64,000 nucleotides of DNA from Phoronis australis (Eukaryota; Phoronida; Phoronidae). This document shows, one piece after another, positions 26,901 to 40,200 of the stretch. Location: the NCBI GenBank assembly GCA_002633005.1, contig NMRA01000677.1, positions 124,001-188,000 of the forward strand, given 5' to 3'. Every line of letters begins with the position of its first letter. Position 1 is the first letter of the stretch. Position numbers and translations under genes: made by a program. The notes under the pieces are model-generated. The model searched no databases and was not told the origin of the DNA. It saw nothing but the letters and a program-made list of their open reading frames with translations.

Positions 26901-27380
26901 GTTTTTTTCATAAATTATGCCTTTGTACCTAGTTTAAGAGACTCAGCCCTTTGACACGTCTGAAGCTTCATTTGCAGTTGTCAGATCGATTCAAACTGGT
27001 ATTGTTTTGGATTATACATTTGTGCTTGATCACAAGACCTAGCAGCTTTGGCAAGTTATTTCATAACTCAAATAACAGGACATTATGACACTCGTCGGTA
27101 TCAGCTTACTGTGAAATGTTATGCTAGGAGAATTTCATTCATTTTGCGCCTGTTTATCCAGACGTAAATATATACTTTTTGCTGATGTGAAGTCAACTAC
27201 ATGCTTTATTAACCATAATCATCGCTGTTTGTGATTTGTTTGTAATTATTTTTTATGTCTGAAAATGCATTTTTGGGATTGTTGGCTGGAATAGGCTACA
27301 GGAACTTATAAGCTTTGACCTAATCAGTAAATCGACAAAATCGGCTGTGTTTTTGTAATTTCATTACAAATCGCTATCGT
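23906..27380. other. intergenic sequence with low-grade repeats
   Basis: At 24700-24830 the heptamer ACTGGCC recurs several times in a short GC-richer patch. No coding exon is recognised. Confidence 0.4.
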
Positions 27381-27399
27381 CTGCTAAGCATTTGGTGAA

Positions 27400-27460
27400 A
27401 TCAGTGGCAAAGCGTTAAGCTGCTTAATTGCGGAGACAGTGGGTTTGAGTCCATGCTGCG
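27400..27460 (+). mobile_element. tRNA-derived SINE head (degenerate)
   Basis: A-box-like GTGGCAAAGCGTTAAGC (27404-27420) and B-box-like GGGTTTGAGTCC (27441-27452) lie at tRNA-like spacing. Stems are incomplete. Confidence 0.45.
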
Positions 27461-27877
27461 AATTTATCTAAAATTACTTTTCTAACCTAGAATGTCCCTG
27501 TAGCCCCTTTTTCAAAAATTGTCTAGTTTTAAAACTTAACTTTAAAATCGATGAAAATTTCAAATTGTACCTCAGGTCTGTCATGCCTGATTTTCCAAGT
27601 CTGTCAGATCGTCAACTCTTAAACTGTTGGAAGGTAAGACACCCAGTGATGAGTCAGTGCCTGATTTTGTTTGGAATTTATGATTTATTTGCTCTTAAAC
27701 TGTTGGATGAGAAGATATCAACTGATATCACAATCCACCAAAATGACTCTGCGTATCCTGGCTACTAATCTAGACGACAGGTTGTGCTCAATGAAACAGT
27801 TGCATACTGGTTTGGGTCATGTGACTTTAAATATACTAACGTACCAATAAAGCTAACCCATAATTTTTTGAGGAGGT

Positions 27878-27945
27878 AGTGTGGCCTAGTGTGATGGATG
27901 CCCACTTTCCTTACTCGAGGTCGTGGGTGAGTCCCACTGGGTCAC
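27878..27945 (+). mobile_element. tRNA-derived SINE head (degenerate)
   Basis: GTGGCCTAGTGTGATGGATG (27881-27900) resembles an A box. TGGGTGAGTCCCA (27924-27936) resembles a worn B box. Weaker than the head at 42.6 kb. Confidence 0.4.
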
Positions 27946-30469
27946 ACTGCTAAACCCTTGAGTCACGTTTTTAGCTCCTCAATTTGGTTTTAACAGTACT
28001 ATGGATTAACAAAGTCTAAAACTGGTTCCAGGTGATCAGTGCAATGGGCCCACATGCACGGGTGGCCTGCACACATCTGGTACAACATGTACCAGACTGC
28101 CTGCAATTATTTATTATATAACGCATATTTTGACATTTTCCAGTTGCTTGTGCAAGCAGTAAGGTAGTTTTCATGTATGTTGCCAAGACTTGCTCTCAAT
28201 TTATGTGCCACAGACTCATAGTCATCCCAACTATAATCCATTACTGTTCCAATAAAAATGGTATTTAAATCTGATTACTCTCCGGGATCTAATCTCCGAG
28301 CTCAGACTAGCACTCAAAAATTGACCAATCACTCCGCATGATTGGAGTTAAGATCAGTAAGTTTATTTGAAGCGTGCCATGCAATTGGTCAATTTTCGTG
28401 TCTGGTTTTGAGTACAGAGATTGGACCCCGGCCCACACTGTGGTCACGTTATAGAAGCCTTTAGTTAACTGTTGGTAAAAATGAAACAATAATTTTAACT
28501 GTTTGATCAAGTTTTACTTTTTAACGTGTATTTTAAGTAATAATTTATTTGTCAATATGGCTGATGAGGTGTACCATGCTCTCCATCAGGCGAGTTTGCC
28601 CTTCCAAAACAACCCTATTGGGTTCCTAAAGCCTTTCCTTGAATTGAATTAGGTTGAAGTGAAACGCCCCAACTTCCCCTGTTGTCCTTACACAGGTTCA
28701 GCAGATGAAAGTAACCCATGGTGACAACCAACCTTCATGGTCCTTGTCTGAAGCAATAACAAACTCTCAGTTCTTCTCAATCTGGCAAACATTAAAATCT
28801 ATTCTTAGTAAGGAATGATAGGAGACCAATTTTGTTAAGGTAGGGTGCCTAACTCTGTTGTTGATTTTTTTGGCAGAAAGCCTGGGTTTATTGGCCCTGG
28901 GGACATTTCACTACTATTTGGTTGTCTGTATTGAATTCCAAAGTGAAGGCTTTGGTGTTAAACAACATTACCCTACTGATCTGATCCTAAGTAACTGTTG
29001 AATGAGACAAGGATGCTGAAGTCTGGCAATCTGCACTTCCCACGTCAAATGATGTGGTATGGATTTCGCAAGCTTTTGTTTAACTTAATTGCAAGATCCA
29101 TGCACGGGCGCAAGTGCATCACATGGTTATCGCCTATAGAACACTACCAATGTTCTCCTTTGTTGCGTCTTTCTGGATATAACAATACAGGTCGCATGGA
29201 TGTCGTACCGTGGGTGAACATCAGCCAGTTACCGATAAACGCTTACCATTATCTTTATTATAAAAAAGAAAAACGAATCGAACAATGGATGTGTGACCTA
29301 GTTTCCTGTGGGCATTTTCGAATTCGGAACCCTAAAAGCCTCGAAAAATGTTTTCTTGAGTCGCTGATGTATTCGATGTTCTTGTTGGTTTCAGAAATCA
29401 ACGCTTTTCATTGTATTTTTCAATATTATGAGACCAAGGAGACTTTTAGTGTTTCGTTTCTTTCAGATAATCTGTAAATAATTTAGTTTTGGAATAAGGT
29501 ATACGTGGTTATTGTAAACACGAGACGCAGCTAATCAAATGAGAACTGATATCACAAAGACAATATTTTGGTGAATGTTTGTAAAAACACAATTTCTTGG
29601 AATTGTTTACTGTATTTTCCGAGTACTCAGCAGGCATTAATCCTATACCACCTGAAGATGTTTGTTTTTCTTCTCTTAGAATTATTATAAACAAAACCTT
29701 TATTGAGAATGAACAGGTGTTCCTGTGTATACATTCTATGTTTAGTGTGTACACAGCTAATTTCTAGGTTTATAAGTTAACTTTTACCTCCTTCTTTTCT
29801 TGTATATTAAAGCCTTGGGCATGTTGCTATTTTTGCATTGCCCTGGAAAACGTGTAGCGTCACTCTGCATTAATAATGATTCCACCTTTTATTGGTTAAC
29901 AGAATTTTCAAAATAACAACAAAGACGGAACCTTTGTGGAGACACAAATTTCACAAAGCTGCATTTTATTCGTGGTCACGTGAATTTCAAATGCTAACCT
30001 CCTGTGGTGAAGTCATGCGAAGCTCTCAGAAATCCACTACGCAAGTGTATAGGAGCACAGTTGCAATTAAAAAAGATTTAACACGACAAGGTTTGTTTTG
30101 ATAAACTATCATAACTAATCATCCTCAAACTCTGAATATACTGGAATTAACGATTTCACTCTTCATCGGGGAGAATTTTGAAAAATACTTGGAAACTACG
30201 GTATCTTGGAGAGTTGGCATTTATAGGAATATGCTTGTATGCAGACGGGCTTTGTGGTTGTTGTCTTAAAAACTACCAAAGGTATTGATTGCATATGAGA
30301 AAACCAAGTTGTATCAGACACACCTGTCATTTTTCCTTGGATCGTTAGCCACAGAAGTGCCTATAGTATCTATCTGGCAAACACTGTGTTCAGATGTCGC
30401 ACTATTTTGTAAGGATTTGAGCTTTTGCAATAAGGATTTAGTATGGTGGACTAAAATGTTCTTCAACTA
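27946..30469. other. intergenic sequence, nothing recognised
   Basis: Holds the longest open frame of the gap, 159 codons at 28998-29477. It has no recognisable family motif. Confidence 0.4.
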
Positions 30470-30892
30470 ATACCGGGATTTTCCGTAGATAAGCCCATGG
30501 GCGTGTATTTGGAAAATGAAAAATTTCAGATGTTTTAGTAACACGAGGGTTTCTTCGGAAAGGAGGGTGTGTAGACGGAAAGTCATAGGTTTCCTGACTT
30601 AGACATTTTTACTTAAAAAGGAGTTTTTAAATTTTATGTTTATAAATGCATAGTTCGCCAGCACTTTGTTCGTTTGTATAAATGATGAATTCTCCACACA
30701 ACTGAACTTGTGATTAAATGTTGACGCTTTGAGTGGGAAATTTTCGAAATAAATGTCCCACTATCTGGACACTTGACACCAAAAGTTATAAAACCAATTA
30801 ATCGCCCATGGGCGTTTATTTGGCATAATTTTCCGAATAAACGCCCATGGGCGTTTTATCGGGTGATCTTAGCTACGGAAAATCTCCGGTAG
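30470..30892. mobile_element. MITE with about 20-bp terminal inverted repeats (family D)
   Basis: The left end TACCGGGATTTTCCGTAG (30471-30488) matches the reverse complement of the right end, CTACCGGAGATTTTCCGTAG (complement of 30873-30892). The palindrome GCCCATGGGC occurs inside both termini and once more internally. Both ends abut TA, compatible with a TA target duplication of the Tc1/mariner type. No transposase is coded. A related fragment lies at 60108-60150. Confidence 0.82.
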
Positions 30893-33800
30893 TCTTTGCC
30901 AACTACAAGAATTCAAAACCTGATACAAAAGTTGATTCAAACCTTGGAAAAGTTGCACCGGTACTAAAGTTTAGTGTATTTGAATAAATTGGACTAGCAA
31001 GCGTGTTTAAAGTGATTTCAATGAATGCTAACACAGTGCGAGAGGTTTGGATAGGTGCATTTTCCCATCTATCCTAAATCCTTTGATCCAGTTACTCATG
31101 GTCTGACTTTCACTTTGGTTTATAATATATTTTGTTGACAACTTCCTTCTGATGTGGCCAAGGAACAAGCTGGTGATTTGTCTTCAGCTAAATATGAAGA
31201 TCAGGTAGGACCGTTTCATTTAAAGTGGTTTTTTAAAAAATAAGTTTTACGAGCATACTGATCACTGTGAAGTCACTCGGCTTCTAGTGTTCAGCTTCCT
31301 ATTTTCAAAACGATATTTTAGTCGAGTCTTGTGGGAAAGACCGCAGTTATGACTGTGGTTTATCTTGTGAATGGAAAATATGTTCCAACCGCAAACTAAC
31401 CAATGCAAGAGCAGCTTTAGACACATTTATGGATTTTTCTCTCTTTGTGGCTACATGTAAATCCAACCACCACATTTCTACCCATATGTTTGGTTCTGTG
31501 GCCATGTTGCCCTTTGTGTGTGTCTGGTGTCTAGGAGCTTGGCTTAGAGATTAGTCCACTGAAGTGATCATAAATATGCAAAGTTTAATAAATGGAATGT
31601 GATTTTCATTGCATTGTAAGTTCTTTGAGCAGCACTGGACAGGCAAAAATGTCAGCTCGGAAAAATGTGTGACGGCATATTCTACACTTACATTTCCATA
31701 TTCTGGCTTGTAAATTTGTGGCGACCAAAAAAAAACTCTGAAACCCGCACAGCGCCTGTGCGAGTGATATGTCATTGAAGTCAAATTTCTACTCTTGTTT
31801 TACTGTTTTACTATTTCCACTTGTTGTTTTTCGAGTGTTTGCTTGCTTATGTTAGCCCTGATCAATACATTCGTTAAAAGTCTTGGGTTTATGCCTTGAG
31901 GGGTTACCTTGACTATGAATGTATACGTTTATATTAAGCAGGGATAGGTCCTAGGTTATTTTGACTGGAACTCGCGTGTTTTGCCAAATATGCACAAAAC
32001 CAATGATTGTAGTGTGGGTAACATACAGTTGGGATTGTGAAAAATTTATTATTTTACTCGAGGTCGAAGCTTATACCAAATTTTAGAAATTGGCAATGTT
32101 GACTGTTCCGAATTCAAGAATTATGATCAACACTTCATGCGTGCACCTAGCCTAAAAATGGGGGGCTCGAAGTTTTGAGAATGTGGACCTTTTACTAGGA
32201 TTCACGGGGTTCGTTCAAAGCTGTGAATTGTGTATTTGCCAAATTTTGGTAGTTCCTGCCTTTTTAGGGGACTTTTTCTGGTTTTCTACTTATTTCGGAG
32301 TTTTTGTTTCTCTGAGGCGGATCTTTTTGCCCACTTTGCCAAAGTGGGAGGGGGGCTTGTTTAAGCCCCACGAGCCCCTCCGGGTGCACGCATGCACTTA
32401 GATGCTGCGCACTGTGGGGAAGCACGAAAACGTGCAAGTCGCTGCAATTTTAGGAGCTGCCAACTTTATTTTCTTATTGTGTTTATACAAGTGCTAGATA
32501 TTTGGGCAATGGGATCAACCCCAAAATCCCACACGTTTCAAGTTCAAAGTCAAGAAACTTCAATGTTGGTTTTGAATTTCGGTGTTCTACATTTTGGAGA
32601 CTGTCCCAAACTAGAGAAGTTTTACAATGTATTTTGTCTCAAGAAAGTTTATTGGACAATGCGTGGCCACTGATTTGATCCTATGGATGTATCTGTTTCG
32701 TAAAATTTAGCTAAAAATTATGGAAAATCACTTTCAAGATGATAACTCAACAATGCTTGTTTTTTACTGAATTGTATTTTTATGCAACTTTTAGTTAATA
32801 TGAATATTAAGTTTGTAGAAATGTTACCTAAACAAAATTTTCAAGAAAAAATTAGAGAGCAGTGCTTATACAATAACTTGTGACAAGTTTGGCTGGTCTG
32901 GTAATTGCCTTTTCTGAGATATCAACATGCTCCAAAAATTGCCTGTTTTTTTGTTCGCTTCAGATTATGAGTAAGTGAGTTACGATACGTGGACGGATTT
33001 ACCATGGTAGTTTTTCAGTGTTAATGATGGACATTTGTCTTTTTCATGCTATTGTGCAAGTCTGTTTTCGTTATGGTTTTTGATTTTGTCTCGTCGATGA
33101 CGCACTTGCTTGCTTACGACCCTAATTACAAATAGTGACGTTGAATCGGTTCCAACCAGTTCAAAAACAATTGTACGCAGACAGACACTGACATTGCGCT
33201 CTAGAGTATCGTAATTAGTTGTTTCCCATGATATTTACTTGTTGTCTGTTATGAAACACAGGAAGTGAACGTTTTCATCTGATGTTCGTGCTTAAGTAAT
33301 TTAATGCATTCAAAAAGTTATAATAAAAGCTTTCAATCTTGATAATAGTCACGTACTGGGGTCACCGCATGTTGAGAACCAGGTTTCTCTGCGGAATAAC
33401 ACGCGTCAAACTGGTTCTCAAAATGCAGAGCTCCTGTAGATGATTAACTTGCCCCAGTCTCTTGGCTATTAATTATGGTCATCTACTGTACTCCATTTTT
33501 AATCAGCTCATGTAATTTTGTTGATTTTGATGACTGTTCGCGACCACAATTCTGGTGCCGGACCAAGCAACCGGTTCAAAAGTAAGATTATACTGTAGTT
33601 AAAAATCTCCCCAATTTTAGATTGGATGGCTGTTACTACAATAGGATGAGTAGCGACCTCTATAGACCTATATTTATTTACTTTTGTTGTGGCTTCACAA
33701 GTCATGAGGAAAATGGCGTTTACGTTTACGTTTACATAAGCGAGTAATCAAGGGGAAATCACTGACAATGTTTAAACCCACCTAGAGAGAATCATTCTAG

Positions 33801-36800
33801 TGAAATGATTAAACAAGCTTGGAAGTTTTTTTGTGCAAGACTGATTATGCCGAAACTTACGCTGGCAAAAATACTTAGTATGAAGGTCAATTGCCAGGAC
33901 CAAATATTTACAGGCCATGGGAAAGTTTGGCAACTGCTTTTAAATAAATGCTACAACTCATTTCTCACAATGTATTGGTCTCTATCACAGAACCTAAAAG
34001 CGTATTAAAATTGATGCATGCGTTCATAAGTTATTGTAATTTTCAAGTTGAGAGGTTTTTGATGAGGCGTCCATTACTGGACAGTCCCAGAAATGTTCCT
34101 GGTTCAAAAGTGACCCTTTGCAAGTGTTTTGATCTCAATGTCAGCTGTGAAATTTCGTGTACAGTGGAATTTCAAACTGTGTCGCAACGATGGCTGCTCG
34201 TAAAGATGATTACTAAGGATGGGAAATATTCAACATTGTATTGATGTCATGGTTGTAATGGTATACGTGTGGATGATTCTGATTGGTGCCAAAATACATT
34301 ATCGTAGGTAAAATTGGGCCTTGAAAGTTTGTCTGTTGCATTGCGGTTTATGTTACTAACACAGTTTGTTAAACTGAGTTTCGACTGCAACTTTTTAGGA
34401 ATCTGTAGTTTACAGTGGTTTGTTTCGTGCGACACTAATTAGTGATTTTTTTCGAGAAATGTCCACTGAAATAACTTTTGAACTGTTACTGAACCGCAAC
34501 AAAGCTTACTAAGGATATTAGAAACCTTGTTCATAAAAATTGGCCGTTTTTTTGCAATTTTACGTATATGTTCTGGAAAAGATTTTATCTTCATTCTCCA
34601 GCAACTTCAAGTACAAAATACATAACATGTAGTGAGAAAAAAGATTTTACAGTACCACCTTCAACTGCGTGAAAATTACTTTATCCAAGTTGAAAGGTTA
34701 CAGAGCTGTTATTAAAATCCGATCTCCCGCCAGCCATATGTAGTTCTGTATGTACCCACAATTCTCAGTCCTTTCAAATTTGAGCCGTAGTAACATTGAG
34801 TCGATGAGATATACACAGCACAGAGAAGTTCTACGGAAAACGAAGACATAGCCTAGTTTTGGTCCTGCAAGGGTTGTGCATCTGTGTACACACGGCCGTT
34901 GAAAACGTACAACAAATGCACCGAGTCACTGTACGGCATCTGACACTTTTTGTTTTCATGAACCCTGGCACTAGTTGTGAAAAAAGACAAATCTTCACCC
35001 AAATTCATTCATTTCATCGGTAATGTGACATTTTGCTGTTTTGATCTCATGCTCACGGCTCCATTTCGTAGTTGGTTAAATACTTGATTATTCAGTCCGC
35101 GGTACTGAACTGCAGACGTTAACCCCTCCTCTGACCTAGTTTGTCTGGCGAGGCAGTGAAAACCGACTTAGGAAATTAAAGGTTTTAATTGTAATGATTA
35201 AGTCAATTACTCACTGCAAATTCAGTTAACATTACTCTGAGTGAGTATTGAAATAAGGAACAAGGTTCAGGCATCAGGTTATATTGACCGTAAACAAATT
35301 ATCATCGAATAACTACTTGTGACGTTTTCGGCTTTTTCTCAGCTTTGGTAAATCGAATTAATTTGTACTTAAGGAACGGTTGGGTGGATATTACTGAAAC
35401 TCACCAGTTTTAATATTTATCTCTCCATCTCAAAAGTACTGTTGAGATTTTCATTTTAAACACCTAGTTCATGCCTACGGTGAGGTAGAGGAATATGGCT
35501 GCTTTTTTCACAAAAACCCTACATTTTGTAAGTTAATTTGACATAGAAACCAAACTAGGTATTAATGGAAAATTCCTAATAATATTTTAGTTAAATTATG
35601 AAGCTTTCATTGAAATCGACCAAGGGGTTAGTTTGCTATGAACATTTCGTTGTTAAAAATAAAGTAAAACGTAACAATAGTTATAATGGCTTGTAAATAT
35701 AAATTAATATATTTTTATAATTTGGTCTTCTTGCTTTTGAAAAACATACTTTTATTTGTTGACATAGCCTGGTTTTTTGATATATGAGTTAAAATGGAGG
35801 TCACTAAATTAGGTTTTTGATAACCTTGATGAACTAAAATGGAAAACAAAGAATAAAGGAAAGTTCAGTCTGATGACTAGCTTTCAACAAATACAAACAC
35901 AGCAATATCAGCAAGCAATGTTAAGGTTATCAGGACTTTAGCCAATACTCAGCTCTTAAACAGAGCTGAAATTACACCAGAGAGCTTTTCACCACTTGGT
36001 GAACTGGATATAAACCAAAAGAATGGGATGGAATTCTTGTTCAGTGTGTTAGTAATAACAAAATCAAATTCCCTTGACACTTTACAAAATCGTCTTACTG
36101 TCTCACTGGTCATATTTCTCCTCTTTTTGCCTTCCTTTTATAACAACGAATCAAATCGTCTGCCATTTTGTGAGCTCAGTTTTTGACCTAATGAACTCAT
36201 GTAGTGACCCGCCAGCCAGCCAATGAGCCCAGTGAATGCTTCAGTTCACGAGTTCAGTGGTAGGTTAAAAAATACCTGTGGCGGAGTGACAAGTGAATAG
36301 TAAAAAGTTGAAAGTTCGAGTGAATGTATGGCTCTTGATTCTACATTTTCACTGTGCGGACTTCCAACCCTGTTTAAGGGTTGGTTTACTGACTACAGGA
36401 TTCTGTGTTATGAGGATTTTTATAGCGGTTTGAGTTTTTTTGCTGGAGATAAACCTTGGAGATGAATTTTTGATACCGAGATTCAAAATGCCCTGAAATT
36501 AAAAAATATATCAAAAAACTTGTGCTGTCTTCTTAAGTTACGTGTCAAATTAAATATCAATGATGCACCTTAATTCATGTTTTCGTAATTCTTTCCTCTC
36601 TTGAAGCTGCCATGGGTGAAGATTTAATTAGTGATGTCACATTTCTATTGTGCAAATCCAAATGCAAGTACAGTGTATGCCAAAAGTACTCAGGCAAAAT
36701 CATCGGGAGTTATATGTCATTGTAGCTGAATTCATGCTCAGAGTAAGGCTCCCTCGTAACTGAGAATGCAATGAAGTTAACTAGAAAATTAAAAAGGTAG

Positions 36801-36845
36801 CCTCAGCCTTACTGCTGATTAAAATTTTGCCCCATCCATCCTTGT
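30893..36845. other. intergenic or 5' flank of the RasGRP-like gene; only a dispersed repeat recognised
   Basis: Contains one copy of repeat family E (32025-32125). No coding exon with a recognisable product. Non-coding 5' exons of the downstream gene cannot be excluded. Confidence 0.4.
32025..32125 (-). repeat. dispersed repeat family E, copy 1 (reverse)
   Basis: The reverse complement reads a TTGAATTCGGAACAGTC start, then TTTCTAAAATTTGG, CTTCGACCTCGAG and an AAAATAATAAATTTTTCAC end. This is the same order as 44397-44505 and 54050-54165. Confidence 0.7.
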
Positions 36846-37047
36846 TTGCTGTTAACAGAATTCGCCGTGGTGATGGGAAAAGGTATTATGTCATTAGTAT
36901 TGCAGAGAACGTCAGCCGCTGCAAGCTTCCAGCCCGTTTGTTGCGGTTTACGCGTTCAATCAGACACAGTCGGTTCGGTTTTAAGTTCTGGCGCCCTCTG
37001 CTGGTTGTCGTATGCTTTTTATACAACTGTGTTCTCGCCATTTTCAG
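36846..37047 (+). promoter_or_regulatory. likely 5' region of the RasGRP-like gene, with a CTCF-type motif
   Basis: The GC content rises here. GCGCCCTCTGCTGG at 36991-37004 fits the reverse complement of the animal CTCF core. The plus frame stays open from 36846 through the first coding exon, with alternative ATGs at 36873 and 36891. The real start could therefore lie upstream if the acceptor at 37047 is not used. The protein upstream of 37071 resembles nothing in RasGRP, so it is treated as untranslated, intronic or promoter sequence. Confidence 0.3.
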
Positions 37048-37212
37048 AAGTTGGAAATAGTCCAGAACACATGGTGCAAAGGTGTTGGGACAAAGTGGAT
37101 GCTGCAGCAGACCCCATGCTGTGTGTGGAAGAAGAGAAGCCGCTGTTGCCGGGAGTAACCGTCAAGACAGCAACCTTCGATAAACTAGTGTACATACTTG
37201 TGGACAGTTTTG
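37048..37212 (+). CDS. RASGRP: RasGRP-like coding exon 1 (start and beginning of REM domain)
   Basis: Acceptor TTTTCAG ends at 37047; donor TTTG|GTGAGC. Coding is taken from ATG 37071 (47 codons plus one base). It ends [13 protein letters not shown], like the TLDELLCTCIEMFD start of the RasGRP3 REM domain. Confidence 0.78.
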
Positions 37213-40200
37213 GTGAGCATAAATATAAGGGATCATAGATTACTATGGATAAGGTAAAATTTCTTCAAATTACAACGCAATGTTGCAGAACTGTCAAAAT
37301 TTTATTTTATCAAAAATTTTAACAGGAGTAAACAGCCAATAACTTAACTGATCATTTGAAAACTTTATACAGCGCGGCTGTAATCAACAAAAACACGAGA
37401 TATTGAAAATTTGAATCTGAATGCTATGTGTGTTATTCAACATAATAAAGGCACGATTCCAACAGATTTTTACACGCCTGTTGGTCATAATTAAACAATT
37501 GGAGAATGTCGATGAATTTTGTATGCGTCTGTGCACGGGGTTGGTCCTAAAATCATCCCTGCTCAGAAATGGCAGAGTTTTGCAGGTATCAGTTGATTTT
37601 CGCAAAGGATTGACTTCAGTATCAAGTTGACAAGATTATGCCTGTCTTTTGCAGAGGATCCAACAATCCTAGTATCTTTTGCTGAGGGTAGAATGTCACC
37701 AATTGTGATTAATAATAATTTTAATGAAAACGATGGATTTAAACCGGCTTGACATGTTTCGGAATTTATTAAAACACCATCCTCAGAAGAAAAAACAGTG
37801 GCCACCTTGCTAGGCCCAACAACAGGTAATGATACACAGACACAGTCAGTTACAGGAGAGTATCAATAGACTTGACTAACAATGACAATCTGTGGGGTAC
37901 CAGTTGCTTCTTCAGACTAGGCTTTCACCAATATTTGATGTGTGGAGCCTTACTAATTTTCAGCTCCTTTGTTGTTTCTGCTTGGTTTATTGTAGCAAAG
38001 TCATTGAAAGAGCATTGCTCATAACAACGATTGAAGCTGTGCAGATGAATATTAATATGTGAACTTCTGTCAGAATTTAGATGTTCCCTGGTCCGAGTTT
38101 TCAAATGGCGAACAGTTTCGCCTATATCACTGGAGCCACACCCATCGTTGTTTTTATCAGCATATGCTGGTACTTGCTATCAGGGAGATAAAAATAACTG
38201 CCAAATGGCTCTCGTTTCATGTTTCAAAGGTTTCGAACATTGTTGCGTATCCCCGCAAGTTGTCTGCTGTGAGCTGTGATGCAGAGTTTGAATCTATGGA
38301 AAAACATTGATTTGGTGCTGCATTAACCTTTCATGAAAATTGGGAAAATGAAATTTCAATTGTCCGCCATATTGTGGACTTTCAAAGTGGTGAGATTCTA
38401 CCGTATTGCCAATTCGATTGACAGGTTTTTACGAAACACGACACAAGTTTTTATGGCTGGGATTTTCGCCGCCTTCAGTTAGTAATCAAACGGATCGGAG
38501 CTACCATAGTGCCTCAGTTTGCCATTTTACTTAGATGTTGCATGTTGGTTGGTTTTTGTCAAAATGGATTGACATAGATGTTTTGGTGGTGCTTTATGTT
38601 TAGCTAGTTTCCACCAGGATCTCTGTTGATTTTCAGCTTTGGCTATGTAAATTAACCTAATTATCTTCTACATACTGATGGTACTACTGAGCTGTCCTAG
38701 AAACACTCAATTTGCGGTTCAGTTGTGGGCACATTGCAACACTTTGTGTTGTTCTTGTTAGAAGTGCTGGCTGGTGTCGTCAGCCGCTCCCTTGGAGGGT
38801 GCTTATTGTACCTTTTTCTGGTTATTTTCTTAAAATTGTTATTTATAGATGATGTTTAACTGAGTCGCATTACCAAATCGCTAAACGGTATTTGTTTGTT
38901 CACAGATCTGTGGTAGTAATTACTTCCTTTGAGTCTGTCAATCACAAAGCTATCTTAAGAAATACACATGTTTATACAACATTTTCAGCCTGAAATGGCC
39001 AATACAACTGTGAAATAAGCCATTTAGTTATTCAACGCGTTGAATAATATTTTGGCAGGAAACCATGGCCAGTTTTGAACCAGCTCCTCAAGATTTTCGA
39101 GTCGTCGACTTTACCACTGCACCACTCAGCAGCTGACATCATCGAACGTGGAAATAGAATAAATGAGCACGCGCAACAATCGCGGGTTCAACAAACGGCA
39201 TTGTACCGACATTTATACGCTATGGAAAATAAGACGCACAATTTCAATAAAAACTATGGCTTTAATTCAGTAAAATTCATCTCTCATTTTCTCTCAATTG
39301 TAAACCATGGATCTCCAGTTTGAATGCGAGTATCTTGTCGTCAGGTTCCTTCGACTTGGACATTATACTGAGTAGCCATTGGTAACATACTTTAGCAGAC
39401 GATATTTTCACGGTGGAATGAATAGATGCATAGTAAGTTAGACAAGTTGCTTAAAAATTATGTTACAGATTCACTTTAGTTCTATTTTGTTTCAATTTTT
39501 ATTTGGTTTTAAGTAAAATCACTATTTTAACAAGAAAAACTGCGTTTCTTAAAAGGAGTGGATTTTGTAGAATTATGCAAAATCCACTGGGCTCTAGATT
39601 TTGGGGGATAACGACTTCACCATGTAATTATCTATTGTTTAGTTTACATCTCTCCTGAAATCTTATTATTCTAGTTTGACATAACTGTTATAATTGTTCG
39701 ATATTGTCCTTGTTTTTGTATGGATTTTACATAATTCCTCAATGGCAGTACCAGTTCAAGTACGTTTTGAAAGATGTAAAATTAGCCATCACCATATTAC
39801 TGTCAAGTTCTCTCCTGATGATTTGGCGTCACTTGACAATTTCCCAATACTGCCTTGTTTTTGTTTTTGTTTTTGATTTGAGTAATTTGTCAGTGGCAGT
39901 TCTTGTTCAAGTACCTTTTGAAAGATATGAAATCGATCATCATCAAAAACTGTATACAGCACTGGAATGCTTTTGTTCAATAACAGTTTTTTTGCATGTA
40001 AAAAATCCTAATGCGAGAATTTTTCAGGTTGAATGGTTGTGTTCAAATTTACAATTGACCTCACATGTTTGCTGTGTCTGGTCCAAAACTTGTCTTGGAT
40101 GTATCGTAACGTTTACCAGTGCCCGGTTGCATGAAGCAAGCCCAAATAGGGAATCAGCTAAAGCTTTGTTACATGGAAACAGTTGTCACGGTGTGGCTTG

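Noticed and set aside
33715-33740. Telomere-like TTTACG hexamer run
   Set aside because: Only about three units and not a telomere repeat. Trivial simple sequence.
36120-36170. Possible minus-strand start exon beginning MADDLIRCYKRK
   Set aside because: The frame stops after about 16 codons and no convincing donor or partner exon was found.
36846-37238. 130-codon open frame containing the first RasGRP exon, suggesting a longer N terminus
   Set aside because: The part before 37048 shows no RasGRP similarity, and a reasonable acceptor sits at 37047. Kept only as an alternative start.
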